Notes under the pieces: generated by a model
What the model was told of the DNA's origin: nothing
Databases searched by the model: none
The model's input: only the letters and a program-made list of their open reading frames with translations
Part shown: piece after piece, positions 34,237 through 40,918 of the stretch
How positions within the stretch are numbered: the stretch's first letter is position 1
Layout: each line of letters begins with the position of its first letter
DNA from: UMGS1696 sp964463375
GTDB taxonomy: Bacteria; Bacillota; Clostridia; Oscillospirales; CAG-272
Direction: 5' to 3'
Assembly: GCA_964463375.1 (NCBI GenBank)
Contig: CAYXBQ010000008.1
Location: 1 to 64,000 of the forward strand
Length of the DNA stretch: 64,000 nt
Translations under genes and position numbers: made by a program

Positions 34237-35148
34237 ATGGATATACAGATCGACAGTACACTGGCCGGAAAGACGATCCGGGAGGTTTTGCAGCGGGAGC
34301 TGGGCTATTCCGCAAACCTGATCAAGAAGCTGAAATTTTCCGAGAACGGGATCACCGTCAACGGCCAGTGGCAGACCGTGCGGTTCGTGTTGTCTGCGGG
34401 AGATACGCTGTCCCTGCGGGTGGAGGATACGGCAGAGGATGTGAGCCCCTACACCATCCCGGTGGAACTGCCCATCGAGGTGGTGTTCGAGGATGCCTGG
34501 GTCACGGTGGTGAACAAGCCCCCGCATATGCCGGCACATCCCTCCCTGGGACACAAGCTGGACACCGTGTCCAATGCACTGGCATGGCGGTACCGGGACA
34601 CGCATTATGTCTTTCGCCCGGTGAATCGGCTGGATCGAGACACCAGCGGTTGTATGCTCACCGCCAACACCAGAGATGCCTCTTATAAGATGTACACCGC
34701 CATGACCACCGGGCAGATCCACAAGACCTATTTGGCGGTGCTGGACGGTGTGCCAACGGAAAAAGAGGGAACACTGACCTCCTATATGCATCGGGAAGCG
34801 GGCAGCATCATTCGCCGGGAGGAGACCACGCCGGACGCACCGGATGCCAAGCTCGCCATCACCGAGTACCGTGTCCTGTGGGAGAACGGCACCCAATCCA
34901 TTGTGGAGGCCTCACCCATCACGGGACGCACCCACCAGCTGCGGGTCCAGTTTGCCGCTATCGGCTGTCCCATCACCGGAGACGACCTGTACGGCGATCC
35001 CTCTGCGCATATCCAGCGGCACGCCCTTCACGCCTGGCAGACCCGTTTTCCCCACCCGGCAGACAGCAGAGAGATCCTGGTGACAGCCCCCCTGCCTGTG
35101 GATATGGCAGCCTTAGTGGAGACGATCGGCGGGAAGATCGGGGAATGA
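34237..35148 (+). CDS. RluA-family pseudouridine synthase
   Basis: 303 aa. An N-terminal S4-like RNA-binding region (LGYSANLIKKLKFSENGITVNG) precedes the catalytic domain with NRLDRDTSG, whose Asp is the universal pseudouridine-synthase catalytic residue, and the later GRTHQLRVQFA motif. It isomerises uridine in rRNA or tRNA; the exact site (RluC, RluD or YjbO type) cannot be told. ATG 34237 starts the conserved MDIQIDSTLAGKTI; a start at 34198 is possible and neither has a strong ribosome site. Confidence 0.92.
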   Translation: MDIQIDSTLAGKTIREVLQRELGYSANLIKKLKFSENGITVNGQWQTVRFVLSAGDTLSLRVEDTAEDVSPYTIPVELPIEVVFEDAWVTVVNKPPHMPAHPSLGHKLDTVSNALAWRYRDTHYVFRPVNRLDRDTSGCMLTANTRDASYKMYTAMTTGQIHKTYLAVLDGVPTEKEGTLTSYMHREAGSIIRREETTPDAPDAKLAITEYRVLWENGTQSIVEASPITGRTHQLRVQFAAIGCPITGDDLYGDPSAHIQRHALHAWQTRFPHPADSREILVTAPLPVDMAALVETIGGKIGE

Positions 35149-35201
35149 GATGCGGATGCGCCTGCTGTGGGAAAACCGCCGGTGCGATATACCATCCACA
35201 C

Positions 35202-35230
35202 AAAAGTCCAGCAATATGTCTGGATTTTTT
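35202..35230 (+). terminator. Terminator after the pseudouridine synthase gene
   Basis: AAAAGTCCAG pairs with CTGGATTTTTT over a 8-nt loop, 53 bp after the stop codon. Confidence 0.82.
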
Positions 35231-35324
35231 GTTTTTCTCTAAAGCTATCTGTCTTGTGTGCTTTTTTGCGCTTTCTCCGATTCGTCAAAATTTGTTTTTT
35301 TTCGTTGGAATTTGCCGGTTTCGG

Positions 35325-35353
35325 TTGACTTTCCTGCGGGAAAACCTTATAAT
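35325..35353 (+). promoter_or_regulatory. Promoter of the cysC/Q-cysD-cysN genes
   Basis: TTGACT (35325-35330), 17-bp spacer, TATAAT (35348-35353), 45 bp before the start codon of the fusion gene. Confidence 0.82.
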
Positions 35354-35398
35354 AAAGTTATATCGTATTCCACCCCATTTGGAGGGACTTTTTATCGT

Positions 35399-36811
35399 AT
35401 GTCTACTCATATCACTCCCTATCTATCCCACGTTTCCCCAAACGAGAGAGCACGGCTTTCCCATGCTCGTCCCATCGTCTATTGGATGACAGGGCTGTCC
35501 GGCTCCGGAAAGTCTACCATCGCATCTGCCTTCGAGTCCATGTGCGTCTCCAAAGGCCACGCTGCGTTTATGCTGGACGGCGACACGGTGCGTACCGGGC
35601 TTTGTGCGGGGCTGGGCTTCTCGCCTGACGACCGGGCTGAAAATCTGCGCCGCATTGCAGAGGTGGCGGGGATCGTTGCGTCTACGGGCCAGATCGTGGT
35701 GGTCTGCGCCATCTCCCCCACCCAGGCTTCCCGAGACAGAGCGCGGGAGATCATCTCTCCCAAAGCAGCCTTCCGGGAGGTGTACGTCTCCACGCCTGTG
35801 GAAGAATGCGCACGCCGGGACCCCAAGGGGCTATACAAAAAAGCCTATGCAGGGGAGATCCCGTCCTTCACCGGTGTGTCTGCCCCCTATGAAGCACCTG
35901 TGGAGCCGGAGATCGTGCTGGACACGTTGCACCAGGATCCGGTGGCCTGTGCTATGCGGCTGTTCGAGGATGCCATGGACACCATCTACCAGCCGGCACT
36001 GCTCCTCACGGAAATGGCGAAAGCGGCGTCTGCTGCCTCGGCGGCCATCCTGCGCATATACAACGACACCTACGAGGTCTCCTTCAAGGAGGATGCCTCT
36101 CCCCTGACCACTGCCGACACCACCTCCAATCAGGTGATCACAGCGCATTTGCGCTCGGCCTTCCCACAGTACGACATTCTCACGGAAGAGGAGGAGGACG
36201 ACCGGGACGAGCATGGGATCCCGAAGCGGCTGTCGGGTTGCGGGGTATTCATCATCGACCCGCTGGACGGCACCAAGGAATTCATACACCGGAATGGGGA
36301 ATTCTGTGTATCCATTGGCTTTGCGGACCATCATCGGGTCATGGCCGGAGTGATCGCCGTGCCGGCAAAGGGGCTGCTGTATTACGCCTACGAAGGCAAG
36401 GGTGCCTACAAGACCACGCTGTGTGCCGACGGTATTGCAGAGCTTTTCGATCCGGCAGAGCAGATCCACGTGTCGGAGCGGGCAGAGAAGGTGCGGATCA
36501 CAGCCAGTCGCTCCCACGGGGACAAGGAAACAGAAGCTCTATTGGAACGCAATGCCGACCGGATCGAGGAAGTGATCACGGCGGGCAGCTGCCTGAAGGG
36601 ATGTTTGATCGCAGAAGGAGCCGCTGACGTACACTATCGCTGGGGTGCGTTCATGAAGGAATGGGACACGGCAGGCATGGAGATCCTGTGTAGAGAAGCC
36701 GGTGCCGCCTTCACAGACATGAACGGTCGAACCATGTGTGCCAACCGGGCGGATCCGGTACACCACAATGGCTTCAAGATCGTGAACAGACCGGAGGCAG
36801 AGCTGCGGTGA
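35399..36811 (+). CDS. Fused adenylyl-sulfate kinase (CysC) and 3'(2'),5'-bisphosphate nucleotidase (CysQ)
   Basis: 470 aa. Residues about 25-190 are APS kinase: P-loop GLSGSGKS (32-39), LDGDTVRTGL and RRIAEVAGI. Residues about 195-470 are an inositol-monophosphatase-fold nucleotidase: metal-binding EEEEDD, DPLDGTKEF (about 288) and WDTAGMEIL. The first half makes PAPS from APS; the second hydrolyses PAP, the inhibitory by-product of PAPS use. One protein would thus make the sulfate donor and clear its product. It is followed by cysD and cysN, which supply APS. GGAGGG lies 12-13 nt before ATG 35399, rather far. Confidence 0.92.
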   Translation: MSTHITPYLSHVSPNERARLSHARPIVYWMTGLSGSGKSTIASAFESMCVSKGHAAFMLDGDTVRTGLCAGLGFSPDDRAENLRRIAEVAGIVASTGQIVVVCAISPTQASRDRAREIISPKAAFREVYVSTPVEECARRDPKGLYKKAYAGEIPSFTGVSAPYEAPVEPEIVLDTLHQDPVACAMRLFEDAMDTIYQPALLLTEMAKAASAASAAILRIYNDTYEVSFKEDASPLTTADTTSNQVITAHLRSAFPQYDILTEEEEDDRDEHGIPKRLSGCGVFIIDPLDGTKEFIHRNGEFCVSIGFADHHRVMAGVIAVPAKGLLYYAYEGKGAYKTTLCADGIAELFDPAEQIHVSERAEKVRITASRSHGDKETEALLERNADRIEEVITAGSCLKGCLIAEGAADVHYRWGAFMKEWDTAGMEILCREAGAAFTDMNGRTMCANRADPVHHNGFKIVNRPEAELR

Positions 36812-36927
36812 GCTGCATGGGTGTATGACCTGTGCCAAAAAGCAAATGTCGATGGCAGCGGAAACCAGATCATCGATGGTTGGCGCAATGCAGCGAAGTT
36901 GAAAATCATACAAACGAGGATAAAATT

Positions 36928-37815
36928 ATGAACTACAGCCACTTAGATATGTTGGAGTCTCGCAGTATCCATATTCTGCGGGAATCCTATGCAGCATTCA
37001 AAAATTTGTGTATGCTATGGTCTATCGGGAAGGACAGTACCGTGCTGCTCTGTCTGGCAAGAAAAGCCTTCTTCGGACATGTGCCCTTCCCGCTGGTACA
37101 TGTGGACACCCACTATAAGATCCCCGAAATGATCGAGTATCGGGATCGTCTTGCCATGGAATGGAACCTGGATATGGTCTACGGCGAAAATACCGAGGCA
37201 CTGCAAAACAAGCAGACCTACCCGGATGGCAACGCTACCCGTCTGGAATGCTGCCGGAACCTGAAGACCGAAGCCCTGACCCATACCTTAGCCGGGGACT
37301 GGCCCCGCTACCGCCTGAACCATGCCACCGGGAAGTACGAGCTGGACGAAAACCGGGAGCCCTTCACGGGGGTCATTGTAGGCGTGCGTGCGGATGAGGA
37401 AGGCTCTCGCTCCAAGGAACGGTATTTCTCTCCCCGGGACAAGCACAACGACTGGGATGCGGACGACCAGCCGCCGGAATTTTGGGGGCAGTACAAGACT
37501 GACTTTGCACCCGGTACCCACGTGCGGATCCATCCGCTGCTGGACTGGACCGAGCTGGACATTTGGGAGTACATCAAGCGTGAGGGTGTGCCTGTGGTAT
37601 CCCTGTACTTTGACCATGGCACCGGCAAACGCTATCGCTCTCTGGGCTGCTGGCCCTGCACGTCTCCGGTAGAATCCACGGCCTCCAACCTGGACGAGAT
37701 CATCGAAGAGCTCCGTTCCGGGAAGTTTGCCCGTATCGCAGAACGTAGCGGTCGGGAACAGGACAAGGAAGACGGCGGCGGATTGGAAGCCCTTCGTCGG
37801 AACGGATATATGTGA
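36928..37815 (+). CDS. cysD: Sulfate adenylyltransferase subunit 2
   Basis: 295 aa, the normal size. A PP-loop ATPase of the PAPS-reductase/CysD superfamily: LWSIGKDSTVLL (PP-loop), PLVHVDTHYKIPEM, and RSLGCWPCT near the C-terminus. With CysN it makes APS from ATP and sulfate. ATG 36928 follows GAGG with a 9-nt spacer. It lies 116 bp after the CysC-CysQ fusion and 176 bp before cysN; an imperfect inverted repeat fills the latter gap. Confidence 0.95.
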   Translation: MNYSHLDMLESRSIHILRESYAAFKNLCMLWSIGKDSTVLLCLARKAFFGHVPFPLVHVDTHYKIPEMIEYRDRLAMEWNLDMVYGENTEALQNKQTYPDGNATRLECCRNLKTEALTHTLAGDWPRYRLNHATGKYELDENREPFTGVIVGVRADEEGSRSKERYFSPRDKHNDWDADDQPPEFWGQYKTDFAPGTHVRIHPLLDWTELDIWEYIKREGVPVVSLYFDHGTGKRYRSLGCWPCTSPVESTASNLDEIIEELRSGKFARIAERSGREQDKEDGGGLEALRRNGYM

Positions 37816-37821
37816 GTTTTT

Positions 37822-37951
37822 GGTGAGAGTGGAGTTAAAAGTGTGGAGCGTGAAGCGTTATGGTACAAAGTTATTGTCCACTGCACATGGATTGTAACAA
37901 TGCCGCATTCCGCACACCCCACTCTTAACCCCCAACACGCCACTCTTCACG
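37822..37951. repeat. Imperfect inverted repeat between cysD and cysN
   Basis: The left arm (37822-37857; blocks GTGAGAGTGG and GTTAAAAGTGTGGAGCG) matches the reverse complement of the right arm (37910-37951; blocks CCACTCTTCAC and CCCCACTCTTAAC) with small indels. About 50 bp lie between arms. No ORF is inside. It may be a MITE/REP-like dispersed element. Confidence 0.6.
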
Positions 37952-37991
37952 CAATATTTCCTATATTTCAAATTATTTGGAGAAAAATAAA

Positions 37992-39569
37992 ATGCAAGAT
38001 AAACTACATATGAACATCGTGGTGGCAGGGCACGTGGACCACGGGAAAAGCACCGTCATTGGGCGACTGCTGGCCGATACCCATTCTCTGCCGGACGGCA
38101 AGATCGAGCAGATCCGGGCTATGTGTGAACGCAACGCCAAGCCCTTTGAATACGCCTTTTTGCTGGATGCCCTGAAGGACGAGCGGGCCCAGGGGATCAC
38201 CATCGACACCGCACGCTGCTTCTTTGAGACCGAAAAGCGCAAGTACATCATCATCGATGCCCCCGGCCATATCGAATTTTTGAAAAACATGATCACCGGT
38301 GCTTCCCGTGCGGATGCGGCACTGCTGGTCATCGATGCCAACGAAGGGATCTGCGAAAACTCCCGGCGGCATGGGTATATGCTGGAAATGCTGGGCATTC
38401 GGCAGATCGCCGTGCTGGTCAACAAGATCGACTTAGTGGACTGCGACCGTGGTGTGTACGACCGCATCTGCAAGGACTACACCGAATTCCTGCACCAGAT
38501 CGGGATCACTCCCGCTGCCTTCATCCCGGTGTCTGCCATGGATGGGGACAACATCGCCAACCACTCCCACCGTACACCCTGGTACACCGGCCCCAATGTG
38601 CTGGAGCAACTGGACCTGTTTAGCGGTGGCGAACACAACGACAACAAGCCCCTGCGGATCCCGGTACAGGACGTGTACAAGTTCACTGAAGGGGGCGACG
38701 ACCGCCGGATCATTGCGGGTATGTGCGAATCCGGGAAGCTGTGCGCTGGGGATCCCGTGATCTTCTATCCCTCCGGCAAGACCACCACGGTGCATAAGCT
38801 GGAAGAGTGGTTCATGGACGAAAACTCCGACAGAGCCCCCACAGACGTGACCTGCGGCAAGTCCTGCGGCTTCACCACGGATACGCAGATCTACGTGCGC
38901 CGAGGCGAGATCGCCTGCAAGGTCGGGGAAGAAGCGCCTAAGGTAGGCCGTGTGTTCCGGGCCAGTGTGTTCTGGCTGGGGAAGGAGCCGCTGGTCATGG
39001 GCAAGACCTACACCATCAAGTCCTGTACGGCAAAGACGGCCTGCAAGGTGACTGCCATCCATTCGGTACTGGATGCATCGAATCTGACCAAGGACACCGG
39101 TGCTACCGAAGCGGGCAAGCACGCCATCGCCGACTGCACCTTCACCTGTGAAAGAGACATCGCCTTTGACATTAGCACTGCACTGCCTGCTACGGGACGG
39201 TTCGTGCTGGTAGATGGCTATGAGATCGCCGGTGGTGGGATCATCAAGGAGGCCATGGCAGGAGACGGTATCTCCAACCGCAACCGGAACGCTGTAACGC
39301 CCAAGGAGCGTGTACGGTTCTTGGGTCAGGAGGCACTGGTGGTATGCTGCCCCAACGGGGACTATGCCCATATGCTGGAACGTGCGCTGTTCGACGAGGA
39401 CCGCAAGCCCTACTATGCCGGGGAAGTGACCGATGCGGTACGAGATGCACTGCAGGCTGCCGGGCTGATCGTACTGGTGACGGGAGAGGCCGCCGCAGAC
39501 TACACAGCCACCGGGGACATCGAGAAGGATATCACGGAGATCCTGATCCGGACAAAGGCAGAGCTGTGA
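37992..39569 (+). CDS. cysN: Sulfate adenylyltransferase subunit 1 (GTPase)
   Basis: 525 aa, EF-Tu-like translational GTPase fold. GHVDHGKST (residues 13-21) is the P-loop; DERAQGITIDTARCFFE, DAPGHIEFLKNM and NKIDLVD are the other G motifs. GTP hydrolysis drives APS synthesis with CysD. The about 110 residues at the C-terminus (RVRFLGQEALVVCCPNGDY and following) go beyond the elongation-factor domains but contain no APS kinase P-loop. ATG 37992 follows GGAG at 9 nt; a TTG at 37977 overlaps that site. Confidence 0.94.
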   Translation: MQDKLHMNIVVAGHVDHGKSTVIGRLLADTHSLPDGKIEQIRAMCERNAKPFEYAFLLDALKDERAQGITIDTARCFFETEKRKYIIIDAPGHIEFLKNMITGASRADAALLVIDANEGICENSRRHGYMLEMLGIRQIAVLVNKIDLVDCDRGVYDRICKDYTEFLHQIGITPAAFIPVSAMDGDNIANHSHRTPWYTGPNVLEQLDLFSGGEHNDNKPLRIPVQDVYKFTEGGDDRRIIAGMCESGKLCAGDPVIFYPSGKTTTVHKLEEWFMDENSDRAPTDVTCGKSCGFTTDTQIYVRRGEIACKVGEEAPKVGRVFRASVFWLGKEPLVMGKTYTIKSCTAKTACKVTAIHSVLDASNLTKDTGATEAGKHAIADCTFTCERDIAFDISTALPATGRFVLVDGYEIAGGGIIKEAMAGDGISNRNRNAVTPKERVRFLGQEALVVCCPNGDYAHMLERALFDEDRKPYYAGEVTDAVRDALQAAGLIVLVTGEAAADYTATGDIEKDITEILIRTKAEL

Positions 39570-39597
39570 GGAGAAGTAAAAAGTAAGAAATAAGAAG

Positions 39598-39648
39598 GCA
39601 GAGATTGGCTCTACTGGTCATACAGTGGGAGCGCATCTCTGCTTTTTT
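39598..39648 (+). terminator. Terminator after cysN
   Basis: GCAGAGAT and ATCTCTGC close a long interrupted hairpin (inner pairs around CTACTG and CAGTGG) followed by TTTTTT. Confidence 0.85.
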
Positions 39649-39652
39649 GTTT

Positions 39653-40705
39653 TTATAGGTCTATGTTTATATTGCCATCCTCGTCTACGTCTATCTTTAC
39701 ATCCACATCTATATCCATATCATCGATATCATCCAGATCTTCGTCCATATCGTCTTCGTCTTCCTCCTCATCATCTTCGTCAAAATCCTCGTCCTCATCA
39801 TCATCTTCGTCTACGTCGCCGTTGATGTCGCCTTCCACGTGGCAGGTGCTGCAGTCTACGTCTCCGTTGAGATCTCCTTCTACCACCAGGGAGCCACAGT
39901 CCACGTCTCCGTAAATATCGCCTTCCACACGCAGAGAACCGCTGTCCACGTCCCCATTTATATCTCCTTCTACGGCCAGCGGACCGCAGTCTACATCCCC
40001 GCCGATGTCCCCGTGGACGGTCACGGTGCCGCCGTCTCTTGCGGTCACGTCTCCGCCTATGCTGCCGTTGATGGTCAGGTCATGGTCGGTAGTCACGTCA
40101 CCCTCGATGTCTCCTTCGATGGTACAGGTGCCGGACAGGACCACATCTCCTTCGATATTGCCGTTGATCTGGCTGTCACCGGATGCGGTCACGTCTCCTT
40201 GTACGCCCCCGTGGATGAACGTGCCACCGGATACCACTACCTCTCCGGTCACGTTGCCGCTCACCTGTAGCCCACCGGAAACCGTCGCATCCCCGTTCAC
40301 ATCTCCTCGTACCTCAGCAGACGCAAAGGCGACAAAGTTCCGGCAGCTGCCCTCCAATACCAAAGTGAGCTGGGAGCGCAGGTCAGTGGGAAGCTCTGTG
40401 AGTCGCTGGCCGTTTTTCTCCAGCACCACGGTGTAGTCGCATCCATCCTCCAGTGCTGCCCAAAGTGACCGGTTTTCCACAGGATGTGTTTGGGGTGTAT
40501 CGATGCCTAAGATGTGATCCACGGACACGCCAAAGAGGGCAGACAGTGCAGGCAGGGTCAGGATGTCGGGGAGTGTGTCGCCTCGTTCCCACTGGGAGAT
40601 GGCCTGGTGGGAAACGTGGAGCCGGTCGGCAAGTTCGCTTTGTGTCCATCCGGCCGCCTTTCGCAGGGTCGTTAGGTTCTGGCTGATCGTCATTTTGTCA
40701 GTCAT
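39653..40705 (-). CDS. XRE-type helix-turn-helix protein fused to a bactofilin-like beta-helix and acidic tail
   Basis: 350 aa in three parts. Residues about 6-62 are an XRE/Cro helix-turn-helix (LRKAAGWTQSELADRL and HVSHQAISQWERG). After a linker, residues about 115-300 are a run of about 16-residue repeats of the type VEGDINGDVDCGSLxV, as in polymer-forming bactofilin-like (DUF583/polymer-forming cytoskeletal) beta-helices. The last 45 residues are almost entirely Asp and Glu with hydrophobic Met/Ile, ending DEDGNINIDL. A DNA-binding head on a beta-helical stalk is unusual; a scaffold or polymerising regulator is conceivable. It has its own promoter at 40741-40769. Confidence 0.82.
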   Translation of the reverse strand: MTDKMTISQNLTTLRKAAGWTQSELADRLHVSHQAISQWERGDTLPDILTLPALSALFGVSVDHILGIDTPQTHPVENRSLWAALEDGCDYTVVLEKNGQRLTELPTDLRSQLTLVLEGSCRNFVAFASAEVRGDVNGDATVSGGLQVSGNVTGEVVVSGGTFIHGGVQGDVTASGDSQINGNIEGDVVLSGTCTIEGDIEGDVTTDHDLTINGSIGGDVTARDGGTVTVHGDIGGDVDCGPLAVEGDINGDVDSGSLRVEGDIYGDVDCGSLVVEGDLNGDVDCSTCHVEGDINGDVDEDDDEDEDFDEDDEEEDEDDMDEDLDDIDDMDIDVDVKIDVDEDGNINIDL

Positions 40706-40740
40706 GATCGTATATCCTTTCTTGGGATTTGGTTATCTAC

Positions 40741-40769
40741 AGTGTACCAGAACAAACAGGATTTGTCAA
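40741..40769 (-). promoter_or_regulatory. Promoter of the XRE-bactofilin gene
   Basis: Minus-strand TTGACA (40764-40769), 17-bp spacer, TACACT (40741-40746); the -35 extends as TTGACAAATCC. Confidence 0.78.
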
Positions 40770-40841
40770 TAAAGCAGGTATTGCAAAGGGAAAAAAGGCA
40801 AATGCAAGTGCTGCTTGCAAAAACGACGGCTTTTGGAAACG

Positions 40842-40897
40842 AAAAAGGGCAAAGGCTCCTACAGCTATACCGGCGCAGGTTACCTTTGTCCTTTTTT
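40842..40897 (-). terminator. Terminator of the GH116 gene
   Basis: Minus-strand hairpin with arms AAAAAAGGACAAAGG and CCTTTGCCCTTTTT around a loop of about 25 nt. Confidence 0.75.
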
Positions 40898-40918
40898 GTT
40901 TAGCTTATTTTACAACGA

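Noticed and set aside
37992..39569. CysN-CysC fusion
   Set aside because: The C-terminal extension lacks a second P-loop; APS kinase is instead in the upstream fusion gene.
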